DNA of 64,000 nucleotides from NCBI RefSeq assembly GCF_022832375.1, contig NZ_JALHLG010000005.1, positions 248,001 to 312,000 of the forward strand. The letters run 5' to 3'. Positions 19,013-28,047 of the stretch are shown here, piece after piece; position 1 is the stretch's first letter; each line of letters begins with the position of its first letter. The notes under the pieces are model-generated. The model was not told the origin of the DNA, searched no databases, and saw nothing but the letters and a program-made list of their open reading frames with translations. Position numbers and translations under genes: made by a program. Source of the DNA: Novosphingobium beihaiense. Its GTDB lineage: Bacteria; Pseudomonadota; Alphaproteobacteria; Sphingomonadales; Sphingomonadaceae.

Positions 19013-19980
19013 TGATTCGTTCGGTTCTTCTGGGAACGGGCTCGGCACTTCCGCGCCGCGCCGTCAGCAACGCCGAACTCGCCGAAAGCGTCGATACCAG
19101 CGATGAATGGATCGTAGAGCGCACCGGCATTTCCAACCGCCACATTGCCGAACCGGACGAAACGACGTCCAGCCTGGCCACGGAAGCCGCGCAGAAGGCG
19201 ATCGAGGCCGCGGGCATCGAGGCATCCTCGATCGATCTGATCGTGCTGGGCACTGCGACTCCGGATCAGACGTTCCCTGCGACCGCGACGATCGTGCAGA
19301 ACAATCTGGGCTGCCGCGGGGGCATGGCCTTTGACGTCGCCGCCGTATGCTCGGGCTTCCTCTATGCGCTGGGCGTTGCCGATTCGATGCTGCGTTCGGG
19401 CATGGCGAAACGCGCGCTGGTGATCGGTTCGGAAACGTTCAGCCGTATTCTCGACTGGGAAGACCGCACAACTTGCGTTCTTTTCGGAGACGGCGCCGGG
19501 GCCATCGTTCTTGAAGCGCAGGAACAGTCCGGCGATGAACCGCGCGGCATCCTGGCGACCCGGCTGCATGCCGATGGCGCGCACAACCAGTTGCTCTTCG
19601 TCGACGGCGGTCCATCGACCACCGGTACGGTTGGCAAGCTGCGCATGAAGGGCCGCGAGGTCTTCCGGCACGCTGTCGTGAATCTGGCAGAAGTCCTCAA
19701 GGAAGTGCTGGAAGAGACAGGGCTGACAACGTCGGATATTGATTGGCTGGTGCCGCATCAGGCCAATGCCCGCATTCTGGACGCGACGGCCAAGAAGCTC
19801 GACATGCCTGCTGAAAAGGTTGTGATGACGGTTGGGCAGCACGCCAATACTTCGGCAGCCTCGGTGCCGTTGGCGCTCGATCAGGCCGTCCGGGACGGGC
19901 GGATCGTCAAAGGCGATCTCGTCATGCTGGAAGCGATGGGCGGCGGTTTTACGTGGGGTGCAAGTCTGATTCGGATGTAG
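19012..19980 (+). CDS. fabH: 3-oxoacyl-ACP synthase III (FabH)
   Basis: Starts fatty acid synthesis by condensing acetyl-CoA with malonyl-ACP. The 322-residue product has the full Cys-His-Asn triad: Cys in [20 protein letters not shown], His in [20 protein letters not shown], and Asn in [20 protein letters not shown]. The N-terminal [20 protein letters not shown] is also typical. It is translationally coupled to plsX by a one-base overlap and followed after 115 bases by ihfA. Confidence 0.97.
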   Translation: MIRSVLLGTGSALPRRAVSNAELAESVDTSDEWIVERTGISNRHIAEPDETTSSLATEAAQKAIEAAGIEASSIDLIVLGTATPDQTFPATATIVQNNLGCRGGMAFDVAAVCSGFLYALGVADSMLRSGMAKRALVIGSETFSRILDWEDRTTCVLFGDGAGAIVLEAQEQSGDEPRGILATRLHADGAHNQLLFVDGGPSTTGTVGKLRMKGREVFRHAVVNLAEVLKEVLEETGLTTSDIDWLVPHQANARILDATAKKLDMPAEKVVMTVGQHANTSAASVPLALDQAVRDGRIVKGDLVMLEAMGGGFTWGASLIRM

Positions 19981-20000
19981 GTCCGCGCTCAGAATTCACA

Positions 20001-20043
20001 ATTACGTATAATATTCCTGCCAGCATTGCTTTTTCCCAGCAAT
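20001..20043 (+). promoter_or_regulatory. Putative ihfA promoter region
   Basis: A perfect -10 TATAAT lies at 20007-20012, but I see no good -35 at the right distance. A small inverted repeat follows (ATTGCT 20025-20030, AGCAAT 20038-20043). The gap between fabH and ihfA is AT-rich compared with its surroundings, so ihfA probably has its own promoter here. Confidence 0.35.
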
Positions 20044-20095
20044 TTCATATGATCGAGTATCAAGGGGTTGGCGCTCGAAGGGGAAAGCGGGCTAC

Positions 20096-20392
20096 ATGCG
20101 CTCCACGGAAACATTGACGAGGGCGGAAATCGCCGAATCCATTCACAGGAAGCTTGGGCTTTCGAGGTCGGAGTCGCTTGCCATGGTGGAAGCGATACTC
20201 CAGCACATGACATCCGCGCTCAGTGAGGGCGAGAATGTCAAGATCTCGGGGTTCGGGACATTCCTGTTGCGAGACAAGGGGGAGCGCATTGGACGCAATC
20301 CCAAAACGGGTGTGGAAGTACCCATTACCCCACGCCGGGTGATGACGTTCCGGGCCAGTCAGATGCTCAAGGACCGCATCTCCGAAAGCTGA
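20096..20392 (+). CDS. ihfA: Integration host factor subunit alpha
   Basis: DNA-bending nucleoid protein that works as a heterodimer with IhfB. The 98-residue product starts [20 protein letters not shown]. It has the conserved [20 protein letters not shown] strand pair, the DNA-intercalating Pro in [20 protein letters not shown] and the ending [12 protein letters not shown]. Length and position (after plsX-fabH, before a MerR gene) match the alpha subunit. Confidence 0.93.
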   Translation: MRSTETLTRAEIAESIHRKLGLSRSESLAMVEAILQHMTSALSEGENVKISGFGTFLLRDKGERIGRNPKTGVEVPITPRRVMTFRASQMLKDRISES

Positions 20393-20406
20393 TTGCCGGA
20401 GGCTGC

Positions 20407-20799
20407 ATGAGCGGATTGCCGACAGGTCCCGTATTTCATGACGGAAAGGATGCAGATGCCCTGCGCACGATCGGAGAGGTCACGCAGGCACTGGGCATTC
20501 GCCAGCATGTCCTGCGGTATTGGGAAGAGCAGTTCCCTGCTCTGAAACCGGTCAAGCGCAGCGGCGGGCGGCGTTACTACCGCCCGGCGGACGTGGCGCT
20601 GATTGCCGAGATCGACCGGCTCGTTCATCGCGAAGGCTATACGCTTCGCGGGGCCTGCAAGGCGATTTCGGAGAGATCGGCTCCGCCAGCACCATCCGTT
20701 ACCGTCGAGGAACCGGCTTCCCGTGCAGCGGATATCGAGCTTCGTGAACGGCTCGTGGCGATTCGGCGGGATCTGGCCGAAGCGCTTGCAGCAGCCTGA
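20407..20799 (+). CDS. MerR-family transcriptional regulator
   Basis: 130-residue regulator with an N-terminal MerR winged helix: [20 protein letters not shown] then [20 protein letters not shown] (about 18-58), followed by [20 protein letters not shown]. The C-terminal half is a short Ala/Pro-rich and coiled region with no effector domain or metal-binding Cys. It is the MerR that follows ihfA in many alphaproteobacteria; its regulon is not clear. It lies 14 bases after ihfA and probably shares its transcript. Confidence 0.88.
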   Translation: MSGLPTGPVFHDGKDADALRTIGEVTQALGIRQHVLRYWEEQFPALKPVKRSGGRRYYRPADVALIAEIDRLVHREGYTLRGACKAISERSAPPAPSVTVEEPASRAADIELRERLVAIRRDLAEALAAA

Positions 20800-20805
20800 A
20801 ACGGA

Positions 20806-20954
20806 CTAGGACGGATCGACATTCAGAAGATGGCGAGCCGAAAATGGTGATTTTGCGCGCTTCCGGAGCGCAGCGTACTTCATGTACGTGAGCACTGGAA
20901 GCGCGCAAAAGCGCCATTTGCAGGCCGTCAGGGCTGAATGTCGATCCGTCCTAG
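20806..20954. repeat. 149-bp nested palindromic element
   Basis: The outer arms, 20806-20826 and 20934-20954, are exact 21-base inverted repeats ending in CTAG. Inner arms 20843-20864 and 20897-20918 are 22-base inverted repeats with two mismatches (core TTTTGCGCGCTTCC), around a central CGTACTTCATGTACG. The whole can fold as one long hairpin on either strand. It fills the gap between the convergent merR and sixA-like genes, and its right end supplies the TAG stop of the latter. Confidence 0.85.
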
Positions 20955-21496
20955 CTTATGGCCGTGGGGCCGAGCGTGGGGTCCAGATCCCTTGGCCGGA
21001 CCAGATGGACTAGCCGTCCGCAGTTTTCCGCGATGCCGGACCATTCATCGATATCGAGTTCCAGCACGGCATAGGCCGCGGTGGGAAACTTGTCTTCCAC
21101 GATGTCCCGCAAGGGGCAGCTCCCGTCGTCGGGCACCAGATCGAAGATCAGGTCTTCCAGCCCGGGATTGTGGCCGACCAGCATGATCGAGGCGGGATCG
21201 CCGTCCTGATCGCGCAGCATGTCCAGAAGCGCTGCGGAATTGGCCAGGTAGATGCGCCGGTCCCAGGTGATCGGCGGCGTTTCGCCTGCAGCTTCACAGG
21301 CCAGTTCGATGGTCTGGGTAACGCGTACCGCAGGAGAGGCCAGCACGCACTTCCAGCCCACGGCATGATCGCGGATATGCTTGCCCATGACGGCTGCGCC
21401 TTTCCTCCCGCGCTCGTTCAGCGGACGGTCGAAATCGCGCAGGCGCGCATCGTTCCAGTCCGATTTCGCATGGCGGAAAATTCCCAGGGTCTTCAT
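20951..21496 (-). CDS. SixA-like histidine phosphatase
   Basis: Phosphoglycerate-mutase-fold phosphatase of the SixA group, whose members remove phosphate from phospho-His proteins. The product from the ATG at 21496 is 181 residues and starts MKTLGIFRHAKSDWNDARLR with the catalytic RHA motif. It also shows DRPLNERGRKGAAVMG, a VLASPAVRVTQTIELA segment and the second His in IMLVGHNPGLEDLI. An upstream in-frame ATG (21562) would overlap the helicase gene, so I prefer the shorter form. The TAG stop lies in the last bases of the nested palindrome. Confidence 0.85.
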   Translation of the reverse strand: MKTLGIFRHAKSDWNDARLRDFDRPLNERGRKGAAVMGKHIRDHAVGWKCVLASPAVRVTQTIELACEAAGETPPITWDRRIYLANSAALLDMLRDQDGDPASIMLVGHNPGLEDLIFDLVPDDGSCPLRDIVEDKFPTAAYAVLELDIDEWSGIAENCGRLVHLVRPRDLDPTLGPTAIS

Positions 21497-21539
21497 TCGG
21501 GCAGGCAACTCTCGGGCGGGGCGCTGGAACAGCGAGGTG

Positions 21540-24254
21540 TCAGGGATGACCGGTGTTTTCATGATCCGGCGTGGTTTCTCCTGAAGCATGGCCGGACACG
21601 CGATGTAAAGCCTCCTCCAGCGAAATCCGCCTGACCGGTGTGCCTGCGGGAAAGGCACTGAGCAGCCGGGACGGGAAGGCGGAGGAGAGAACCACGAAAT
21701 AGCCGTGGTCCCCGCGGCTGCGGATCAGGCGGCCGAAAGCCTGCGCCAGCCGGGCGCGGATGATCGAATCGTCATAGGCCGAGCCGCCGCCTGCCACGCG
21801 CCGGGCGCGATGGAGGATCGAGGGGCGCGGCCAGGGCACCTGCTCCATCACCACCAGCCGCAGCGAATGGCCGGGCACGTCCACCCCGTCGCGCAGGGCA
21901 TCGGTGCCGAGCAGCGATGCAGCGGGATCGTCGCGGAAGATATCGACCAGCGTGCCGGTATCGATCGGATCGACATGCTGGGCATAGAGCGGCAGCCCGG
22001 CGCGGGCGAGCCGGTCGGCAATGCGGCCGTGGACCGCGCGCAGCCGCCGGATCGCCGTGAACAGGCCAAGCACGCCGCCGCGCGAAGCCTCGATCAGCCG
22101 GGCATAGGCCGCCGCCAGCGCGGGAATATCGCCGCGCGGCACATCGGTGACGATCAGCACTTCGGCCTGAGCGGCATAGTCGAACGGGCTATCCTGCGCG
22201 GTGAGTTGCGGGGCGATGCCGATATGGTCCGCGCCCGAGCGGGCGACGGCCTTGTTCCAGTCCTCGCCGTCGCGCAGGGTCGCGGATGTCATGATCACGC
22301 CGTGCGCGGGTTCGAGCACGACTTGCGCGAAGGGCTTCATCGGGTCCAGCCAGCGGCGGTGGATGCCGATATCGAATTCGCGGGCTTCCGAACGTTCGAC
22401 CGCCAGCCAGTCGACATATTCGGGATCGGCGGGGCCGCCGAGCCTGGCCAGCAGCGCTTCCCACGCGGCAAGCAGATCGATGCGCCAGGACAGCGAATGG
22501 CGCGCACCCTCCAGCCGGGCGCGGCCCTGGCCGTCGAGCCAGTCGGGCGGATCTTCCAGCAAGGCTTCCAGCCGCAGGCCGAGCCGCATGAGTGGCTGGC
22601 GCAAATCGGCCAGGGCCTCGCGCGCGGCTTCGGATATCTCGACGAAAGCCCCATCAAGCCCGGAGGCCTCGGTTTCGAGGCCATAGCCCGCTTCCTGTCC
22701 GCCGCTCTCGTCGCGCGCATAGACAGTGGCGCGCACGGCGGCGAGCAGCTCTTCGAGCGGCCCCCAGGGTGCGCCTTCGGCCAGCCTCTGCATCCAGCCG
22801 TCTCCGGGCAGGGCCTCAGCGGCGGCGCACGCGGCGGTGATCGCCTTGGCCCCGGCCTCGTCATAACTGACGATGTCGGCGAGGCGGGCGGAGAGGCCCC
22901 GGCGGCGGCCGCGCGCGTTCTTTTCCGGGCCGATCACCCAGCGGCGCAGCTCGATCGTCTCGGCCCCGGTGAGCGCGGCGGCGAACGTGGAATCGGCGGC
23001 ATCGAAAACGTGATGGCCTTCGTCGAACACGATGCGGGTGGGGCGCGCGGCGGCATCGCGCCCGCGCGCGGCATTGACCATCACGAGCGCGTGGTTGGCG
23101 ATCACCAGATCGGCCCCGGCACTCGCCCGCGCCGCGCGCTCGATGAAGCATTTGCGGTAATGCGGGCACCCGGCATAGACGCATTCGCCGCGCCGGTCGG
23201 TCAGCGAAGTGATGCCGCGCTGGCGGAACAGGGTGCCGAGCCAGCCGGGCAGGTCGCCCCCGATCATGTCGCCATCGCGCGAATAGGAGGCCCAGCGCGC
23301 CACCAGTTGCGCGAGGATCGCCGCCCGGCCCGCGAAGCCGCCTTGCAGGGCGTCTTCGAGATTGAGCAGGCACAAGTAGTTCTCACGCCCCTTGCGCACG
23401 ACGACCGGCTGCGTGCCGTCCACCCGCCGTTCCGGCCAGGCACGGCGGCTTTCCTGCCGCAACTGGCGCTGGAGGGCCTTGGTGTATGTGGAGACCCAGA
23501 CGGTGCCGCCCGACTGCTGGCTCCACAGCGAGGCCGGAGCGAGATAGCCCAGCGTCTTGCCGATACCGGTTCCGGCCTGTGCCAGCAGCAGGTGCGGGCG
23601 GCCGGAGCGTTCGCGGGGGGCAAAAGCATGGGCGGCCTCGGCTGCGTAGGCGCGCTGGCCCGGGCGCTGCTCGGCGCCGGTGCCGGTCAAGTCTTCGAGC
23701 CGGTGGAGCACGTCCGCCTCGTCCAGCGTGATCTGGCGCGGCTGCGGCTGCTCGGGGCTTTCCTCCCATTCCGGCAGGCGCGAGAACAGCCAGCGTTCTG
23801 CCCGTTGCGGCTTCGCAATGCGGCCGGTGAGCAGGGTGGCCCAGGGCCAGCGCATCCGGACGAGCGATTGCAGAGCCGTCCATGCGCCTTCGCGTTCGGG
23901 CCACTCTGCGGATTCGCACGTACCTAGCAGCGCTTCCGCCGCCTGCTGCAGCAAGAGCGGCACGTCTGCATCGCCCTTTGGTTCCGTCAGCCCGAGCGCA
24001 TGGGCGAGGCCCTTGGGCGTCGGCACCACGAAACGGGCGGGGTGCACGAATGCGAAGAGTTCCAGCAGATCCAGCCCGGCCAGATCGGGATAGCCCAGCC
24101 GTGTTGCCACCAGCGGCGCGTTCAGGATCAGCAGCGGAGCATCCGCTGCCGCCGTGACCGCTTCGCCCCGGGAGATCGTGCGCGTCGCCTCGGCATCGCG
24201 CAGCCAGCACCCGCCATGGCTGGCGTGGAGGGCAGGGAGGGAGAGGGCGGCCAT
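21540..24254 (-). CDS. DinG/XPD-like ATP-dependent DNA helicase
   Basis: Superfamily 2 helicase related to DinG, expected to unwind forked DNA or R-loops with 5'-3' polarity. The 904-residue product has Walker A AQAGTGIGKT at about 225-234, an iron-sulfur-type Cys set (YLCLLNLEDAL, then CVYAGCPHYRKC) near 320-370, a DEGH box in RIVFDEGHHVFDAADS, and the C-terminal QAFGRLIRSRGDHGYFVVLS. The first 180 residues have no clear helicase function; the stretch ILNAPLVATRLGYPDLAGLD recalls a decayed DnaQ-type exonuclease. It lies 43 bases upstream of the SixA-like gene on the same strand. Confidence 0.88.
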   Translation of the reverse strand: MAALSLPALHASHGGCWLRDAEATRTISRGEAVTAAADAPLLILNAPLVATRLGYPDLAGLDLLELFAFVHPARFVVPTPKGLAHALGLTEPKGDADVPLLLQQAAEALLGTCESAEWPEREGAWTALQSLVRMRWPWATLLTGRIAKPQRAERWLFSRLPEWEESPEQPQPRQITLDEADVLHRLEDLTGTGAEQRPGQRAYAAEAAHAFAPRERSGRPHLLLAQAGTGIGKTLGYLAPASLWSQQSGGTVWVSTYTKALQRQLRQESRRAWPERRVDGTQPVVVRKGRENYLCLLNLEDALQGGFAGRAAILAQLVARWASYSRDGDMIGGDLPGWLGTLFRQRGITSLTDRRGECVYAGCPHYRKCFIERAARASAGADLVIANHALVMVNAARGRDAAARPTRIVFDEGHHVFDAADSTFAAALTGAETIELRRWVIGPEKNARGRRRGLSARLADIVSYDEAGAKAITAACAAAEALPGDGWMQRLAEGAPWGPLEELLAAVRATVYARDESGGQEAGYGLETEASGLDGAFVEISEAAREALADLRQPLMRLGLRLEALLEDPPDWLDGQGRARLEGARHSLSWRIDLLAAWEALLARLGGPADPEYVDWLAVERSEAREFDIGIHRRWLDPMKPFAQVVLEPAHGVIMTSATLRDGEDWNKAVARSGADHIGIAPQLTAQDSPFDYAAQAEVLIVTDVPRGDIPALAAAYARLIEASRGGVLGLFTAIRRLRAVHGRIADRLARAGLPLYAQHVDPIDTGTLVDIFRDDPAASLLGTDALRDGVDVPGHSLRLVVMEQVPWPRPSILHRARRVAGGGSAYDDSIIRARLAQAFGRLIRSRGDHGYFVVLSSAFPSRLLSAFPAGTPVRRISLEEALHRVSGHASGETTPDHENTGHP

Positions 24255-24355
24255 GCGAATCTCTTACGCACCGGCACCGCGATTGGAAACGCCGCCAACC
24301 CGGCAGCCCCCGGCAAAATCCGCGCTGATACAATTTTCAGACTTGCTCAAGATCA

Positions 24356-24373
24356 TTTAAGATATATCTTAAA
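24356..24373. promoter_or_regulatory. 18-bp perfect palindrome, probable PadR operator
   Basis: TTTAAGATATATCTTAAA is a perfect palindrome about 40 bases before the padR start. It overlaps the -10 (TATCTT, 24365-24370) of a plausible promoter whose -35 is TTGCTC at 24343-24348. PadR proteins commonly bind such AT-rich palindromes in their own promoters, so negative autoregulation is likely. Confidence 0.65.
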
Positions 24374-24412
24374 GCTATCGCAAATGAAGCGAGTCCACAC
24401 ATGAGGAACACC

Positions 24413-25084
24413 ATGTTCAATCACAGGCAGGGCCGCCGCTGCGGCGGCCGTAACGAAGATTTCCCGAGCGGCGAATTCCACGCAATGCGTGGCGGTTGGG
24501 GCAAGCATGCCATGGCGCGCGGTCCTTTCGGCCGTGGCGGTTTCGGTGAAGGCTTTCCGGGCGCAGGTCCGGGTTTCGGCGGGCCGGGTGGCGGAGGCCG
24601 CGGGCGCGGCGGACGGCGCAAGCGGCTGTTCGACCAGACCGAATTGCAGGCGCTGTTGCTGGCGTTGATCGCGGAAGCACCGCGCCACGGCTATGACCTG
24701 ATCCGCGAGATCGAAACGCTTTCGGGCGGCGAATATGCCCCCAGTCCGGGCGTGGTCTATCCCGCACTTACCTATATGGAAGAGGCAGGGCTGATCGCGG
24801 TGGTGGAGGAAGGCGGCGCCCGCAAGTCCTACGAAGCAACGGCGGAAGGCCGCCAGCAGGCCGAGACCGATGCTGAAAAGGCGGAAAGTCTCAAGACGCG
24901 GCTGACGGCTCTGGCCGAGCATCGCGATAAGGTCGATCCCGCACCGGTGCGCCGTGCTATGCACGCGCTCAAGACATCGGTGTTCGACCGCCTGTCGCGC
25001 GATGGCGCTGACCGGGATATGGTGCTGCAGATCGCCGATGCCATCGACGAGGCCACCCGCAAGATCGAACGGATCGAAGCGTGA
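24413..25084 (+). CDS. PadR-family transcriptional regulator with Gly-rich N-terminus
   Basis: 223-residue regulator. Residues 1-70 are a basic, Gly/Arg-rich tail (for example GFGGPGGGGRGRGGRRKR). The PadR winged helix follows (LFDQTELQALLLALIAEAPR, then HGYDLIREIETLSGGEYAPS and PGVVYPALTYMEEAGLIAVV), and a C-terminal helical dimerisation region completes it. ATG 24413 has GAGGA five bases upstream and is preferred; ATG 24401 is four codons earlier. It overlaps the DUF2218 gene (GTGA). A perfect palindrome in its promoter suggests autoregulation. Confidence 0.9.
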   Translation: MFNHRQGRRCGGRNEDFPSGEFHAMRGGWGKHAMARGPFGRGGFGEGFPGAGPGFGGPGGGGRGRGGRRKRLFDQTELQALLLALIAEAPRHGYDLIREIETLSGGEYAPSPGVVYPALTYMEEAGLIAVVEEGGARKSYEATAEGRQQAETDAEKAESLKTRLTALAEHRDKVDPAPVRRAMHALKTSVFDRLSRDGADRDMVLQIADAIDEATRKIERIEA

Positions 25085-25371
25085 GCACCATTGCAGCTAA
25101 AGTGAAGACCGGAAACGGCGGAAAGTATGTGCGCCAGTTGTGCAAGCACTGGAGCCACAAGCTGGAAACCGGGGTGGATGGCGATACCGGGACGGTGACG
25201 TTCCCTGCGGCTGTCGCGCGAATGGCGGCCGACAGTGAAGGAATTGCCATCACCATCACCGGCGACAGCCGCGATGAGGTGGAGCGGCTGACCGGTGTCG
25301 TCGCCCGTCATATCGACCGCTTCGCATTCCGCGAGGCACCGCTGACTTACGAGTGGGCCTGGCAGCAGTAG
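25081..25371 (+). CDS. DUF2218 domain protein
   Basis: 96-residue protein of the DUF2218 family, small proteins often found next to iron or siderophore genes or PadR regulators, with no settled biochemical role. Visible are KYVRQLCKHWSHKLETGVDG, a central strand GTVTFPAAVARM, and ending HIDRFAFREAPLTYEWAW, all typical. The GTG start overlaps the padR stop by four bases, so it is co-translated with padR and shares its operator control. A strong terminator follows. Confidence 0.85.
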   Translation: MSTIAAKVKTGNGGKYVRQLCKHWSHKLETGVDGDTGTVTFPAAVARMAADSEGIAITITGDSRDEVERLTGVVARHIDRFAFREAPLTYEWAWQQ

Positions 25372-25392
25372 ACGCATTCGGGCCTGAGGAAG

Positions 25393-25430
25393 AAGCCCCG
25401 GAGGACCATGCGGCTCTCCGGGGCTTTCCT
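25393..25430. terminator. Terminator after the padR-DUF2218 operon
   Basis: Perfect 11-base arms AAGCCCCGGAG (25393-25403) and CTCCGGGGCTT (25416-25426). It lies between the convergent DUF2218 and mscS genes and may serve both. Confidence 0.75.
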
Positions 25431-25441
25431 GCATTCGCGGG

Positions 25442-26305
25442 TTATGCGGCGTTTGCGGGTTGGAAGGAGACCGCTTCCTTGAAGGTGTGGGTGACGTAAG
25501 GGAACGGAATCTCGATCCCGGCATCGTCCAGCGCCTGCTTGATGGCGAAGATGACCTGGCTCTTGGTGAGGCGCAGATCCTGCGCCGTGCTGTCGCTCCA
25601 CCACTGAACGAGGAAATCGATGGAACTGGCATTGAATTCCTGCGCGAAGACGACCGTGCCTTTTTCCTTGTCGATCGCATCCACCGTCAGCAGGGCCTGT
25701 TCGATCACTTGTTGCGCATGGGCGAGGTTGGTGTCGTAGGAGACGCCGGCAATCACCTCGTTGCGGCGCAGGTTCTGGTCAGTGAGGATTTCGACCGGGT
25801 TCTTGAACAGCATCGAATTGGGCACCACCGTCAGTTCGCCCGAGAACTGGCGGATATGGGTTTCGCGCAAGGTGATCTTTTCCACTTTTCCGGAAATGCC
25901 GCTGCAGATGACGGAATCGCCGATGTTCATCTTGTCGCGCAGCATGATCAGCACGCCGGCCAGAAAATTCTCGAAAATATCCTGAAAGGCAAAACCGATG
26001 GCTAGAGCGCCGACACCCAGACCGGCGAAAGCGCCTGCCGGTGTGAAGCTGGGGATCGCCACGGTGAGAGCGATGAGAATGCCGCAGATCCACACGAGCA
26101 GGCGCACGAGCGTCGCGGCCAGTTGCTTGAGATCGTCGCGGACTTGCGCGCGCGTGGTGATCCGCAAGGCAATGCGCGCCATCAGGCGGGCCAGCGCCCA
26201 TGTGGCCACGATGATGGCCAGAGCGATGGCAAGCGCGGGAAGGGCATGCACAAAGGCCTGCGCCATCGCTTCGATTTCGGTGTTCAGGATTGCGATATAA
26301 TTCAC
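25442..26305 (-). CDS. Small mechanosensitive channel (MscS family)
   Basis: Inner-membrane channel that opens under membrane tension and releases solutes on hypo-osmotic shock. The 287-residue product has three N-terminal membrane segments, the pore-lining Gly/Ala-rich helix (GAFAGLGVGALAIGFAFQDI), the start of the beta domain (NFLAGVLIMLRDKMNIGD) and the C-terminal alpha/beta domain ending IPFPYVTHTFKEAVSF. Length matches E. coli MscS (286). The gene converges on DUF2218 and is divergent from lysK. Confidence 0.93.
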   Translation of the reverse strand: MNYIAILNTEIEAMAQAFVHALPALAIALAIIVATWALARLMARIALRITTRAQVRDDLKQLAATLVRLLVWICGILIALTVAIPSFTPAGAFAGLGVGALAIGFAFQDIFENFLAGVLIMLRDKMNIGDSVICSGISGKVEKITLRETHIRQFSGELTVVPNSMLFKNPVEILTDQNLRRNEVIAGVSYDTNLAHAQQVIEQALLTVDAIDKEKGTVVFAQEFNASSIDFLVQWWSDSTAQDLRLTKSQVIFAIKQALDDAGIEIPFPYVTHTFKEAVSFQPANAA

Positions 26306-26415
26306 GGGTATTCAGTCCTTTCGGTGCCTTTCGCACATAATGTCTGTTGGGGCGGGCGGTTCCAGATTCAGCTTCGCCCTTGCGAAACGCGCGCAATTCG
26401 CCAAAGAGCGCGGCC

Positions 26416-28014
26416 ATGACCGACAATGCCCTGATCGAAGCCGCCCGTGTGTCCAAGGCCTGGCCCTTCCAGGAGGCCCAGAAGCTAGTCAAACGTTACC
26501 CGCAAGGCAAACCGGGCGGCGAGCCTGTGCTGTTCGAGACTGGCTATGGCCCTTCGGGCCTGCCGCATATCGGCACTTTTCAGGAAGTTCTGCGTACCAC
26601 GCTGGTCCGCCGCGCCTACGAAGCGTTGACGGGCGGGGCACCGACGCGCCTTGTCGCTTTCTCGGACGATATGGACGGCTTGCGCAAGGTGCCCGACAAC
26701 ATTCCCAATGCGCAGGTGCTGGAGGCCAATCTCGGCAAGCCGCTGACGCGCATTCCCGATCCCTTCGGGCAGTTCGAAAGCTTCGCCCATCACAACAACG
26801 CGAAGCTGCGCGAATTTCTCGACCGTTTCGGGTTCGATTACGAATTCGTCTCGGCAAGCGACCGTTACAATTCCGGGGCTTTCGATGCGGCGCTGACGCG
26901 CGTGCTGGAATGCAATCAGGCGATCCTCGACGTCATGCTGCCCACGCTGCGTGAGGAGCGGCGCAAGACCTATTCGCCGGTGCTGCCGGTTTCGCCCTCC
27001 AGCGGCGTGGTGCTGCAGGTTCCGGTGGAAGTGCTCGACCCGGCCACCGGCATGATCCGCTTCAGCGACGAGGATGGTTCGACCGTGGAGCAGTCCGTTT
27101 TCGGCGGGCAGGCCAAGCTGCAGTGGAAGGTCGACTGGGCGATGCGCTGGTATGCGCTGGGCGTCGATTACGAGATGTGCGGCAAGGATCTGACCGACTC
27201 GGTCACCCAGTCTGGCAAGATCGTGAAGATTCTCGGCGGGCGTAAGCCCGAAGGCCTGATCTACGAGCTGTTCCTCGACGAGAACGGGGAGAAGATCTCC
27301 AAGTCCAAGGGCAATGGCCTGACCATCGACCAGTGGCTGACCTATGGCACCGAGGAATCGCTGGGGTTCTATCTCTTCCGCGAGCCCAAGAGTGCCAAGC
27401 AACTCCACGCCGGCGTGATCCCCAAGGCTGTCGATGAATACTGGCAGTTCCGGGGCAATCTGGCGGCGCAGGCGCTCGACAAGCAGCTCGGCAATCCGGT
27501 GTGGCATTTGCTGCGCGCCAATGGCGAAGGCGACGGGGCGGGCGATACGCTGCCGGTGACGTTCTCGCTGCTGCTCAACCTTGTCGGCGTGCTGGGGGCT
27601 GAGGCGACGGCTGAGCAGGTCTGGTCGTACCTTGGCAACTACGTGGCCGAGGCGACGCCGGAAGCCCATCCCGAACTGGGCGAACTGGTCCGCGCGGCGC
27701 TTGCCACCAATCGCGATTTCATTGCGCCTACGCTGGTGCGCCGCGCGCCGGAAGCCAACGAGGCGGAAGCGCTCAAGGCGCTCGATGCCGAGCTGGCCAA
27801 GGCCGGGCCGGAGACCACGGCGGAAGAACTGCAGAACACCGTCTACGAGATCGGCAAGAACGAGGCCTATGGCTTCGCCACTCTGCGCGACTGGTTCAAG
27901 GCGCTCTACGAGACGCTGCTGGGCTCTTCGCAGGGACCACGCATGGGAAGCTTCATTGCGCTTTACGGCGTGCCTGAAACGCGCACGCTGATCGCGCAGG
28001 CTCTGGAAGGCTGA
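26416..28014 (+). CDS. lysK: Lysyl-tRNA synthetase, class I
   Basis: Charges tRNA-Lys. This is the archaeal-type class I enzyme, also used by many alphaproteobacteria instead of the class II LysS. From ATG 26416 the product is 532 residues. It has the HIGH-type motif in FETGYGPSGLPHIGTFQEVL (about 40-59) and the KMSKS-type motif in GEKISKSKGNGLTIDQW near residue 293. The C-terminal part is helical. The upstream in-frame extension has no family similarity. It is divergent from mscS. Confidence 0.95.
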   Translation: MTDNALIEAARVSKAWPFQEAQKLVKRYPQGKPGGEPVLFETGYGPSGLPHIGTFQEVLRTTLVRRAYEALTGGAPTRLVAFSDDMDGLRKVPDNIPNAQVLEANLGKPLTRIPDPFGQFESFAHHNNAKLREFLDRFGFDYEFVSASDRYNSGAFDAALTRVLECNQAILDVMLPTLREERRKTYSPVLPVSPSSGVVLQVPVEVLDPATGMIRFSDEDGSTVEQSVFGGQAKLQWKVDWAMRWYALGVDYEMCGKDLTDSVTQSGKIVKILGGRKPEGLIYELFLDENGEKISKSKGNGLTIDQWLTYGTEESLGFYLFREPKSAKQLHAGVIPKAVDEYWQFRGNLAAQALDKQLGNPVWHLLRANGEGDGAGDTLPVTFSLLLNLVGVLGAEATAEQVWSYLGNYVAEATPEAHPELGELVRAALATNRDFIAPTLVRRAPEANEAEALKALDAELAKAGPETTAEELQNTVYEIGKNEAYGFATLRDWFKALYETLLGSSQGPRMGSFIALYGVPETRTLIAQALEG

Positions 28015-28047
28015 TCCCACGGTAACGGGCGGCTGGTTCCGGGGCCG

